From Pegea sp. RAD2-039 (taxonomy: Eukaryota > Chordata > Thaliacea > Salpida > Salpidae), in assembly GCA_034620365.1 (NCBI GenBank), contig JAQGEQ010000048.1, forward strand, positions 1 to 64,000: DNA of 64,000 nt, read 5' to 3'. Made by a program: the position numbers and the translations under genes. Shown piece after piece: positions 1 through 11,560 of the stretch. Position 1 is the first letter of the stretch; every line of letters begins with the position of its first letter. Below the pieces are notes generated by a model that was given only the letters and a program-made list of their open reading frames with translations, was not told where the DNA came from and did no database searches.

Positions 1-1780
1 TTTAGTAGTATACCAAACATTTTTATTAAAAGTATCACTTTGAGACCTCCAAGGTTTACTTGAATAAACAGCTTCACCATTTATTTTCAACCAAGCACAG
101 TCTTTGCTGAAAAATAGGTGAAATAGTTCCTTCTTTAGTTGGACCGACATTCATCAGTAGGTTTCCTCCGCAGCTGATTGTCGAGGCCAGGGTCTACAAG
201 ATCCACAAACAAAATGTTGAAATTTACAAAAGTTACTTTGTGCAATTTAATACAATTTAATAAAGTTTGTTTGAATGATTGATAAATGTTATTTTCTGCA
301 TTTCTATTTAGTTAAATATTTAATAAAAACAAATAATTTTTAGTTACTTGAATAATTTCTTCAACACTTAAATAGTCTTCAATGTTTGCATTACGTCTAT
401 AACCCCAAGACTTCTTATCAATAGTCATACAGTTTTCCCATTTATGATTTACTAATTTGCCTGGATTGTATCTAAAATTTGAAATCAATTTTTACGAGTC
501 ATCACACAAAAGATTAATAATTAATGAATCTAATCTGTACCTATCAGCACAAGTATAATAACCTCCATGTTTACAAGCTGTTCCTGTACCCCAACGATCG
601 TTTGTAACAACAGTATCCTACCAAAGATTTTTATAAATTTCTTTTCTTTTTTTACTGTTATGTTAAAACTTATTTTCAATGTTTAATTTTTAAATACCTT
701 CACTGGACTATCATTATAAAGCCAAGCTAAAAATCCAGTTGAATTCCAATATTCAACTGGACCAACATCACCATCTGACCAAATTATTTCTGGTCGATAT
801 TTATTAACAATCTCATAAAGTTCAGGCATTGTCTTTGATGTAACAAAATTTGTTGTGCTGAAATTATTCTTTTTGTCTCTAGAATAATTTAAATTGAATT
901 ATTAGTTAGCTTCAATTATTTCAGATTTGAAATTTAAAGTTATTCAATTATCAAGTTTTTCTGTTAATTACAATAAAAATTATTTAAACAATCTTACGAA
1001 TTATAAATTGGATTAAACCATTCAAACAACGAATGATAAAGTCCAAAATGTAAAGATGTCCTTTTCCTGATTGATTTTTCAAGTTCACCAACAAGATCAC
1101 GATGAGGTCCAATATCCATTGAGTTCCAGTTCCAAGATACTTCAGAGGGCCAATTAGTGAAGCCCTCATGATGTTTGCTGGTCAAAACGATGTATTGAGC
1201 ACCAGAGTCTGAAATCAATTTGTTTAAAAACATCATCGAAATATTGAAAAACATTTAGAAACAAAAGACTTTTTTGCTTCCTAATTTTGATAATACTAAT
1301 TTTGATTAAAATTATTCGACCTTTAAACAAATCAGCCCATTGATCAGCATTAAAAAATTCAGCAGTAAACTCTTTTGCAAAATCAGCATAAGTAAATTGA
1401 GGAGGGTAATTTTTGTTCATAAAATCAACCACATCAGGTCTTCCTACTCCCTACAAAGTAAAAAGATGTTATTGATTCACAAAAAATTATCTTAATACGT
1501 TAAAGACTTTTTCAATTCTAATAAGAGATTTACAATTAAGTTTTTAGTACAAACCCACCTTCCAGTACCACCAGAACCATGGAACTGAGAAAACCCCCCA
1601 ATGAAGAAAGATTCCAAATTTAGCTTCATCATACCAAGAAGGAAGAGGTCTTTTATCAAGAGATTCCCAAGTTGGTTGGTAAGGTTTGACGTCACTTTTG
1701 AAATGAATCTTTTGAGCGTCTAGAAGACTTGAAGACAGCTCCAAGATAAAGCAACAAACCAAGATATTACAAATATTCAT
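1..1780 (-). CDS. Alpha-L-fucosidase (GH29), copy 1, frame broken in last exon, 3' end outside window
   Basis: Retaining GH29 enzyme that removes alpha-L-fucose from glycoconjugates, normally in lysosomes or secreted. Exons (minus): 1559-1780, 1321-1450, 998-1208, 698-878, 541-617, 348-471 and 1-193, all with agreeing phases. The ATG at 1780 opens a signal peptide of about 22 residues with a Leu/Ile/Cys core. GH29 landmarks include [41 protein letters not shown] and WSDGD; the Asp of WSDGD (about residue 223) matches the family nucleophile. Compared with copy 2, the last exon lacks 11 nt just after the codons for QQRL (near 98), so the frame shifts and stops at 74-76. That gives about 354 residues instead of about 458, keeping the catalytic barrel but losing the C-terminal beta domain. 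The window starts inside this exon. Family call very sure; whether the break is real or an assembly error is open. Confidence 0.9.
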
Positions 1781-2360
1781 TTGAAACTTAACTAATCTGA
1801 AAATACACAAGTGATGTATATAACAAATGAAAAGTTTAATTACAAAATTACTCGAATTTTCCTCACAATTTACACTCTAAGAAGTATATATAAGAAAACT
1901 GTTGTTTCTATTCAAGGTGATTAAGTAAATTGAAAACAGATTTTCTTCTGCATTAATATTTTAAGTATTCTGTATAATAGAAACTTGTTATAAAAAATGA
2001 GTTTTATATTTTAGAAAATCAAAAAAAATTTAGAAAAAAAGCTTCATCAGAAACACTAAAGATACAAGTATAATGTCAAATTCATATCAAATATTATCAA
2101 CGATAAACTCACACAATAAAACAAAATTCTAAAATGTTATTTTACTGCAAACAAACCAAATAATTTACTGAAAACAAATAAAAGAAAATAATTAGAGTTT
2201 GTATATAATCGGAAATAGTTTGTAACATTAATAAGCATTCAAAGCAATTCTTTCTTAAGATACTTCAGATAACAATTTCATCACAAATTGAAAGATTTAT
2301 GAAATTAATCAAATTTATTTGAAGATTAAAGTGAAGAAAAGTGAAATTGATCAAATACAA

Positions 2361-4834
2361 TTATTGAAAGTTACTTAATTTCAGCACCCAAGCCCATTTC
2401 AATTGTTGTGGATTTACATCAGGTAATATTACATTTATTTCATCATTAACTGACTTCCAACTTAGTTTATTTGAATCATCATATCCCAACATTGTAATTA
2501 CTGATGATGTATCATTACCAACAGGATCACTAAGCACTAGTAAGTTATTTTTGGGCCATTGTAGAACAAATGCATACACAGAGTTATTTTTAGTAGTATA
2601 CCAAACATTTTTATTAAAAGTATCACTTTGAGACCTCCAAGGTTTACTTGAATAAACAGCTTCACCATTTATTTTCAGCCAAGCACCTATTTGCTGAAGT
2701 CTTTGCTGAAAAATAGGTGAAATAGTTCCTTCTTTAGTTGGACCAACATTCATCAGCAGGTTTCCTCCGCAGCTGATTGTCGAGGCAAGGGTCTACAAGA
2801 TCCACAAATAAAATGTTGAAAACCTTTGATCTAAGATGAATCTAAGATCGAACTATAATAATTTTCTTAACTATTTTTGTAATTAAATTTATAAAACTTT
2901 TATTAATTATTAGTAAACTGATAATATACAAATTGTTACTGACATAAATAACTTCTTCAATAGATAACACATCATTAATGTTCATATTTCTTCTATATCC
3001 CCATGAGTATCTATCAAGAGTCATACAGTTTTCCCATTTGTGTGCTACAAGTTTTCCAGGATTATATCTAATGTAAAATTGTCATTAAAAGCTTATACTA
3101 GATTTGAAGTACTTACAACAATTAATAACAGTATACTTTTTCTAGTTTACGCTGTAACACTTTTCTAGGATTAATTATACAATCTAAATTAATTGCTACA
3201 ATTTGAAAATTATATAATTAATTTTCTATTTATGATGAAATAATATAATGACCTGTCAAAGCAAGTATAAAATCCACCATGGTGACATCTTACATTAGTT
3301 CCCCATCTATCATTCGTCACTACGGTATCCTACAAATGCTTTACTTATATTAAGTGTGCACATAAAGTATAAAAATTATATTTAATATTAAAAGTAGAAT
3401 GCTGTTGTAATCAAAATTTATCTTCTAAAACTCTTAATAACCTTTACAGAACTGTAATTGTACAACCAAGCCAAAAATTCTTTTGAATTCCAGTATTTAG
3501 TTGGCCCAAAATCTCCATCAGACCAAATCACATCAGGTTTATATTTGTTCACTAAATCATATAGTTCAGGCATTGTTTTGCCAAAAGTAAAACTTTGGGT
3601 TGTAAAGTTATTCTTTTTGTCCCTAAAAAATATTTCATAATTAATCTGAGATGTTTTAATATATTCTGAATTAAAATATTTGTTAAAATAACCTAAACTG
3701 GATAATTTTTTTTATTTTAGGCAGAGAATGGTCCTGCATATATATAGATTATCAATATCCAGTTGTTGCCGATGCAGCAGGATTCCACGCCAACGAGGTT
3801 ATGTAGCGGAACAGAAACACTCCTGTAGCTGCACCTGGCTGGTGTCGCAGAAGCTGCTAGAGTGACAAACTGCCTACGAAGCTCCAACTCTGGCTTAAAG
3901 TTTTGCATCTCATAATAGTGTTGTCATTTTACCAGACTAAAAGAGCCCTTGTCATAAACACGTGTCCACCTGGGCTCAAACCCAAAGCCTCCCGTCTAAT
4001 AAGCGGGTATGGTAACAGCTACATACAGATGGAATGTTTAAGTTTATAGTATTCAAAAATATATTTTATTCATCTTATTTATTAGTATTTACTGAATGTA
4101 TTTTGGATGGAACCATTCAAACAGCGAATGATAAAGTCCAAAATGTAAAGATGTATGATTCTTAATTGCATCTGCAAGTTCACCAACAAGATCACGATGA
4201 GGTCCAATATCCATTGAGTTCCAGTTCCAAGATACTTCAGAGGGCCAATTAGTGAAGCCCTCATGATGTTTGCTGGTCAAAACTATGTATTGAGCACCAG
4301 CATCTGTAGAAGTTAATAAAGATTCTTATTAGTAGGAGTCTTCACAAAGTCATCAAATAGAAACAAACCTTCAAAGAGTTTCGCCCATTTTTTTGGATCA
4401 TAAATTCAGCTGTAAATTGAGGCGCAAAATCTTGATATTGAAAATTAGGAGGATAATTTTTCTTCATAAATTCAACTACATCAATATTATGGTTTTTCTA
4501 AACAGTTTATTCAATAAGATATTATCCATAAAAAGTAAAGTTCAATCATACTTTCCATGATTCCCAAAACCATTCATTTCCAAAACTTGGAACTGAGAAA
4601 ACTCCCCAATGAATAAAGATTCCAAATTTAGCTTCATCATACCAAGAAGGAAGAGGTCTTTTATCAAGAGATTCCCAAGGTTGGTTGATAAGGTTCTTCT
4701 TTTTTATCAACAGAATTTCTATTAATTATATCTCCTTCTTTTTTCAACTCATTTCTTTCTTCCTTTTCAAAAGTTGTAATGTGACCAGCAGAATAAGAAA
4801 TAATTATTAAAAGCAAAATGAAAACAGACTTCAT
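2361..4834 (-). pseudogene. Alpha-L-fucosidase (GH29), copy 2, two 1-nt frameshifts in exons 1-2
   Basis: Tandem paralogue with the same seven-exon plan as copy 1: 4552-4834, 4369-4497, 4093-4303, 3442-3622, 3253-3329, 2944-3067, 2361-2792. Exons 3 to 6 have the same lengths (211, 181, 77, 124) as in copy 1. Met at 4834 starts a hydrophobic signal peptide. Exon 1 has one extra base near 4679-4681 (CCAACCTTGGG against CCAACTTGGG in copy 1), giving an in-frame stop shortly after. Exon 2 lacks one T near 4402-4404 (129 nt where 130 are needed). Exons 3-7 are intact, include WSDGD, and end in a normal C-terminal domain with stop at 2361-2363. A SINE sits in intron 3. Either a young pseudogene or a gene with homopolymer-type assembly errors; reads would settle it. 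Confidence 0.85.
3707..4026 (-). mobile_element. tRNA-derived SINE in intron 3 of fucosidase copy 2
   Basis: On the minus strand the head (about 4026-3965) reads like a tRNA: TAGCTGTTACCATACCCGC, then an anticodon-stem-like CCCG...CGGG, then GGTTTGAGCCCAGG, close to the pol III B box (GGTTCGANNCC) with its flanking T-stem. A non-tRNA body of roughly 240 nt follows, with higher GC than the intron around it. It ends in an A-rich tail (AAAATAAAAAAAA), seen on the plus strand as the T-run at 3707-3717. Head, body and A-tail in this order are SINE structure. I saw no clear target-site duplication and cannot name the family or central domain. The 63-codon open frame inside it has no protein-like features. 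Confidence 0.7.
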
Positions 4835-6239
4835 TATCTAATTTTCTGTTTAAAAAGTCATAGATTCAATTTTGGAAGTTGAATTCACTCACATTATATA
4901 AATTAAGTAACTTCAAATTATATAAGTTTAAAATGATAACAACTTTCACTTATAATAACAACAATTTCTCAAATGAAATATTTCTTAGTTAAATAAATTT
5001 ACTAATCTATTTTAATCTAATTTAAAATATCTTTTTCAGACGAATTTTAGAATTAAAACGAATTAAGATTAAAGTTAAATGTATTTCTAAAAAGTTCGTA
5101 ACTTATACAAAATATAAATAAATGCAAAATTATAAATATTATTTGAGAAAAATTGAAAATTTCTAAAAATATGTGAATATTTAAATACTAGATTTGTAAT
5201 TAATTATAACCTTACTTAATCAGATAAATACAAAATGAAAATATCATAGAATCAAATATTTGATAAAAGATCTTATTTAAAATAATTTATTTATATTTTT
5301 AATAAAATTATTCCAAATTTACTGCTTCTAGCTTTGTTGCTTTTCAGAATGTAAACAAGTTTGTTTTCAAGTTTTATTGCTTACTAAATCAAATTGGGAC
5401 CCGCTGTAGTTTCACTTCCTGTGTTTCCCCCTTTCCTATAAAAAGTTGTTATATTTATACTTTTGAAATATATAAATTATTAATTTTAAAAATTACTAAA
5501 ATTTAAAAATTGTAACTTAAGATTTTTTATTTAAACTATACCGTCCAAATATTCCTGAGGCTATTTAGGAATCAACGAATAAACCTTTCTAATTCAAAAT
5601 TACATTTTATAGTTGCTTTTACTTTTTTCCTAATATTATTGATAATCATGCTAATTAAAAAAGTTTTAATTTTTTTAATTGATTTAAGCTTCCGTCTGTG
5701 ATCGTCTAGCATTGTAAAAGTATTTCTATTGAAATACAAACGTTAGTTTTTCTGAAAATTACTCGTGGAGAACAAATTAATGCTCAATACTGTACTACGT
5801 AAGGCACGAAAGTTTAATGAAAATTCGATGAATTCAAACAAAAGTTAGACAAGGAACAATGCTAGAAGAGCAAGCCAAAGGTGCTAAGGACTCGTACGCT
5901 TACAGCAGTTTTATTCTCTTTTTCTTATACTCTGACTTCAACTTCTAACTTCACCAATAAACAAATTGATTGTCTTCTTTCAATAATTTGAAGTTCAAAG
6001 TACTAAGTCGTTTCATCAATTTATTTTGTTTGTCTCATTTCTTCAAAGTTTTATTTACAGTCGTGATACTCATACCGTTTTTTTTTAAAAACTGTAACTA
6101 ATGTTTTAAACTACATTTTTTCGTCATTATATGAAATTTTCCGTTTGTAGTATCTATCATGGATTTAAATCAAAAATTATTTTATTGTCTATTTATTTCT
6201 TTACTAAAAGAGGTTAAGAAATTAAAGTAGAAAAAAGTA
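4835..6239. other. AT-rich intergenic sequence upstream of the fucosidases
   Basis: No reading frame or homology I can support. The first few hundred bases should hold the promoter of the minus-strand fucosidase copy 2, but I see no motif I would name. Confidence 0.6.
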
Positions 6240-7260
6240 TACTTTTTCTCGAGATAAAGAGCAAATGATCAAAGATCGAAAAGAAGATTTAGACGCTCGA
6301 ATTAAGACAAATAAAAAGTTACAATTCATAGTGCAACAAAGAAAAGCAATGAGGGTCTACTGCTTTATGTGTTGAAAAACAAAGAAGAGTTTCTACGGAT
6401 TCTAATCGGGGGTGAAAGGAAGACTCGAATCACAAGATGAAGTTGCATCTTACAATTTATCGTTTTAAGAAAGTAGGAAAGGATCTACTGTTTCACGATC
6501 TGCAGAATAAAGAAGTGATTCGGCTGACTTTAATCAGAAATCATGAAGAAAGCTCAGACTTCTGAATATAATAAAAAGAAAGTAGGAGAAAAAACTGCTT
6601 TAATAGCAAAAGAACAACGAATTTATACTTGCTACAATAAGAAAGCAAGAGTGTTTAAATGTCCTATTAACGATAATTAGAAGATGATACTTCATCACTA
6701 AGTAAGAAAGAAAGGTAGGTTTTCTACTTAACAAGTTGGAGAGCAACAAAGAGTAGAAGTGAATGAGATGTTATCAAGAGCGATAGGGTGGGAAATAAAA
6801 GCCGTTGGAGCTACTTTTGGACAGATGCAGGAATATTCACGCGAGAATTATTTTCGATTATTAATATTGTTTTGTTTCTCGGTTTTCTATGGCACATTAC
6901 ACACTCTAGTCCATCTGGGAGGCCTTTTGATTGACAGTTCAACTATTTAGTAGCGGAGAATGTAATCGATTTAGAAAGGAAAGCAAAAGATAACTCTGTC
7001 GCATATGCCAATTTAAATTAATAACAATCTACAGAGTGTAATTAGAAAAGCGGATCTTCTTATACCTAGCACACACCCTAGCTTTAAAATACGTTTACTT
7101 AGTGGTTAAAGAAATTAATTTAAGGTCAGAGATCGACAAATTACTTCTAAAGGCCTAAACCGTTTCTAGTCTGCCTTATGCTACGGAAATTGCCAATAGC
7201 AATTTGGTGACCTCAGGACCAGAGGATTAGCATCTAAATTTCAGCTTTAATTTTTGACCA
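6240..7260 (+). other. Decayed, coding-like element, family unknown
   Basis: This kilobase is visibly GC-richer than its flanks. Its plus-strand frames show charged, protein-like stretches broken by many stops, for example EFLRILIGGERKTR near 6385-6425, KKVGEKTALIAKEQRIYTC near 6575-6635 and a 63-codon open frame at 6759-6950. This looks like an old mobile element or pseudogene rather than ordinary intergenic DNA, but no recognisable reverse transcriptase, transposase or integrase motif survives. The phrase TACTTTTTCTCGAGA at 6240-6256 recurs near 13190-13204, hinting at a repeated unit. Boundaries are approximate. Confidence 0.35.
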
Positions 7261-8226
7261 ACCTTAAGCCCTCATAAATATGTTGTTCTTTAACTTTTAG
7301 AAAGAAAAAATAAATAAGTTGAATCTACAAGAAGTTGCAAGCAACAAAATATTTTTATAATTGAAATGAACATTTCGATATTTCCAAATATTGCGATAAG
7401 CCTACAATCATCAACACAACGTACTGTTGAGTTGAAACCATATAGAAAACTGAATAAAACATTGAAATCAAATAACAACTATTTATTATAAAACTTAACT
7501 TTATTGTGGTTGACTTAAAACTAATTTTTCGGTATTTTAAATAATTTTCGACATACAACCCACACAAAAGCTTTAACAAAAACTGGAAAGCCTCTAATAA
7601 ATATTTTAGTAGCTCGCCCAATCGATATCTAATAATCAAAACTGTTTAGGTTTCCTCTTTGCATTGTGTCACAAAAAAATTCAAGTCAAACTCGGTTACA
7701 GAGCTTAGAAATACCATTTCTATCCAAACTAAATCAATCATAATAAATAAAATCACTATAAAATATTAATGTAGTCAACCATGATTTTAAGATTAATTAG
7801 ATAGGTGATAATTGAATTCATTTTAGTAGCATATTTATATAATCCAAAATAGTTGTTAAATATTTCTTTCAAACGAAATTTTCTTTTTATACCAAATTTT
7901 ATTTGTATTTTTATATCACCAAAGACTTGTCACATACTACTTGATACGATTATGTTTTAAAAATACAATTGAAAAAAAAACAACAATAACTTATTCGCTG
8001 TGAAAATTTAGACATATTTGCTTAAAATATTGTAATAAAATTATTTAAACTCATTTCGAATTATAACGATACACTGCATGCAAAGAGATAACCGGTATAG
8101 GACTTGATTAAAAAAAGACAAAACTTAGGCTCATGCGACTTCTGTTCGGTTATAAACAATAAACAACCCGACAGGAAGTCAAAAATTACTTTAAACTTTG
8201 TTTCCTATAAAGTTTATCAAACAGAC
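7261..8226. other. AT-rich gap downstream of the GPCR
   Basis: 3' flank of the minus-strand GPCR gene. The overlapping open frames at 7290-7639 are AT-driven and lack motifs, so I do not call a gene. Confidence 0.6.
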
Positions 8227-11200
8227 TCACAATCCAACACTGCTACTACAAGAGTCTTTAGTTCCCGATTGTTCCGGACTTTTTACACCAACACCGATCG
8301 TTGTTTTGTCACATTTAATAACTTTACTGACTTGTCTATTATTAGTAATTCTTTTGTTTATATTTGAGTTGACATTAGTATTGGTATGAGAGGTATTGTT
8401 TCGCTTGAAGTATTTACAACTGACTGCTGATCGCATTTCTGGAAACCTCCAAAAATAAATCCACGGATTAAGTAAAGAGTTTAGTAGAGATATTGTGATG
8501 ATGTACTTTGTGCCAGTCAACAGTTTTTTGTCGGTTTCCGAATAAGTTAAAATGAATAAAACTCCCATCGGTAAAGCACTGACCATAAACAATGCCAGAA
8601 TAATAATCAGGGTTCGTAGAAGTCTCAAGTCCCGAGATCTTCGCTTCATTGAGCTGGATAGGATGCAGGTAGAGGATGTGAGACTTAGCTTAGATTTTAT
8701 TTCCTCGCTCCGATTTTGCTGCTTCAAGATTAACCTCCGCTGAGCTAATGTGTTGACAACACCGTTTCCATTGGTGGAGTTCTGGCGACGTCTTTTAAAC
8801 TTTTGCTTGTCTTCTGATAAAGATGATTGACAGAAGATATTGGGAAGGCGTGAGAACCAAGTGAAAGTCACATTTCTTTCATTAAGCTGCTGCTGTGAGG
8901 CTGAAAATTATTTCATAAATTTGATGGAATTTATAAAAAATATACAATATTCTTTTTTTCACAAAAGTTTTACTTTTTAATCATTTAACTTTAAAAATAA
9001 AATTTGTGTCTAAAACAAAAATATCCATCAACAATTCAACAGTTAATTAATAAAAATTACTCTTACGAGATGTAGATGTCTGTAGAGGTTGACTTTCACT
9101 AATTTTTGGATTTACAATTTGTGTAACCTGTACCACTGCTTCAACAGCAGCTCTGGCCGCCATTGACCTATTCAACTTTTTGGTTGAATTGGTAACATAC
9201 ATATATACTTTAAAGTATAGGATGCATGGTAATACAGGAAGAACTATTAAAGTTGTACCCATAAAAAGCATGGAGCCTTTCGTGAACGATGGGTTTGTCT
9301 GTTATTTGAATTAAAGATATATTAGCTAATATATACTGTAATAATTTTATTTCAAGCTTTATAGTATTTTATAAAAACTTTTTGCCACATTTAAAATCGT
9401 GTGGAATCAATTTAAATGTTTGTTTTAATCATTCACTCACCAACGAACAAAGCTCTATAGGTTGGCAAACCATGGAGTAAATACCAACAGATATTAAGGT
9501 ACAATAGCAATGCTGTATGCAGTTCCAACCAACTGTAACAGGTACAACTAAGGTAAGAAGCGGTACCAGCCATGTCATTGCAATCCCAAATAGTATCCAT
9601 CTATCAAAAGAGATCGTAAGTTCTACTGCAATTTGAGTTTTTAAACATCAGTTTAAAAAACTTAAGAAAAAACAACTTTTTTGTTAAATCTCTACACTTA
9701 TTAACAAAAAAAATGGTTTTATAAAATTTGAATAATATTTTATCAAGAAGTTTGGTGTTTTAGGACAAGTTTTATATTTTGGTACTAAGCAATTTATTGG
9801 AACTTTTTTTTGTTAATTGAATTTTTCGGAACATTTGGATTTCGAATCATAAATCCATCAAATCTAATAAGAGTTTGTGAAAGATACTGCCGTTCACCAC
9901 ATGAAAGAATATTTGCTCAAGTATTAGATTTGCCTCTAAATTCAATTATATTTTAACTAAGAGTTTTTCAATAATGAAAATGTGTCTCTTTGATAATAGT
10001 TTTATTTTATATAAGCAAATTATTTATTTTAGTTTAAGTAAACTTTGAATTATAACTTCAATTTTGTTTACAAAGATTTTGTTTATATTTTTCAAGTTGA
10101 AACACAACTTTGTGAATAACATGACTTAATTAACACAAAAATTAAATCGAAGCAGATAACTGACTAGCAATGTTTTAACTGAGTTTTTTTAATGATTTTA
10201 TACAGTATAGAATAAGATCTTAGACCTTTTGAGGAAATTAGCAAATGAAATAATTCTAAAAACCGACAAGAATTCCGAGTAAGCCAAGTTAGACCGCACA
10301 ATCACTGCACAAGTCTCATGCAAGCAAGCATATGTTATTTCAGTGTTCGTTAAAACGCTGATATGAGTCATAAATAAAATTCTCGTGTACTTCAAAAGGT
10401 ATTACCCAGTAAAGAAATTTATATACACTCCATTTTCTCATGAAAAAACTGAAATTTTAATTAAATTTATTTTCTGGTTTTTAAAAACTATTTGAAAGAA
10501 TACTTTCTCTCAAACAAGAAAATATAAAAGTTTAATAACACCCTGTTGAAAATGAGATCATAATATTTACTCAGATTAAACTATCAAGTCACGCAAAATT
10601 TATGTTTTTATTTGAGTCATCTTATTAAAGTAATCAAAACGATGTTTTTTAGTCAATATCTTATAAAAACATCTTTCGTATATTCATAATATTTTTTGCT
10701 AATTCAAACTTGAATTTTTGAAAATTTAATTCTCTAAGAATGTGTTTTGAATGCAAATAACAATTTCTTGTATAGTTTTCAGTAAATTGCTAATAAATAT
10801 TCAATCTGATCGACAAACCTTCTTCTTCTGGAGTTTCCCCAATGACCAGCATTTCCGGTTAACCCTCTTGTGACGTAGCAATACCTATCCATCGCTATGA
10901 CTACCTGACTTAACATTGATGACCAAATGGTGGTGGACCAAAATATCTTTTGCGCCAACTCTGATTTTGGGGTTCGCTTGTCCATCAAGTTCTTTATACA
11001 ATATGATTTAGTGAGTTAATCTGGTATACAAAGTTTAATTTTCTATAAAAGTGATTGAAATTTAGTGAGATAAACAATATTTTGTAATTGTAAGAAATGT
11101 ATGGTCCAAGTAACTCCTTAGTAAGATAACCACTTCTTACGCAAAGGAAATTGGAAGATTGACGTTTAGCTTTTCTGTTTCATGTCATTAAAGAACAAAA

Positions 11201-11560
11201 ATAAAGTTTGGAGCTAACAGACATTTTAGTAGCGTGTTTAATTTGAACGGCGCCTTGTAATCAACGTCTGGTAGTAAATCACAGAAATGTATAATCAAAA
11301 ACCACACTGACCTTTTGCAAACTAAAATTCCATAGAAGTAGCAAACCGGCCAACATGTCAGCTACTGCTAAGTTGCAAATACAATAGAAGGTCACTTTTC
11401 GTAGTTTTTTTCCACCTACTACCACAGCAATGATGACAATTAAGTTGAAAACTCCTATTAAACCACCAAAAAATGTCGCCAAGATTTCAAACTTTCCAGT
11501 TGTTAAGTCTTGAGGACATCCATCAAAGCTGGTTGTGTTTTCAGTAAAATTATAGGTCAT
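8227..11560 (-). CDS. Rhodopsin-class (class A) G-protein-coupled receptor, orphan
   Basis: Five exons (minus): 11312-11560, 10847-10991, 9441-9625, 9067-9298, 8227-8900; phases 0, 1, 0, 1 agree and give 494 residues. The N-terminus (Met at 11560) has several N-glycosylation sequons (NFT, NTT). TM1 is about residues 27-50, TM2 60-78, TM3 with DRY at 118-120, TM4 starts at RWILFGIAMTW, TM5 is SMLFMGTTLIVLPVLPCILY, TM6 about 362-388 and TM7 401-420 with NPWIY at 415-419, the NPxxY motif. Loop 3 between TM5 and TM6 is long (over 100 residues), basic and Ser/Gln-rich, as in many Gi/Gq-coupled class A receptors. The C-tail is Asn/Ser-rich. DRYCYV and NPWIY recall the broad amine/adenosine/melanocortin-like set, but the ligand cannot be inferred. 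Two of its donors are GTCA rather than GTAA/GTGA. Confidence 0.9.

Noticed and set aside
3717-3908. 63-codon frame on the minus strand.
   Set aside because: Lies inside the SINE body; no protein motif.
8104-8743. Open frames on the plus strand.
   Set aside because: Antisense to GPCR exon 5, which has full receptor homology on the minus strand.
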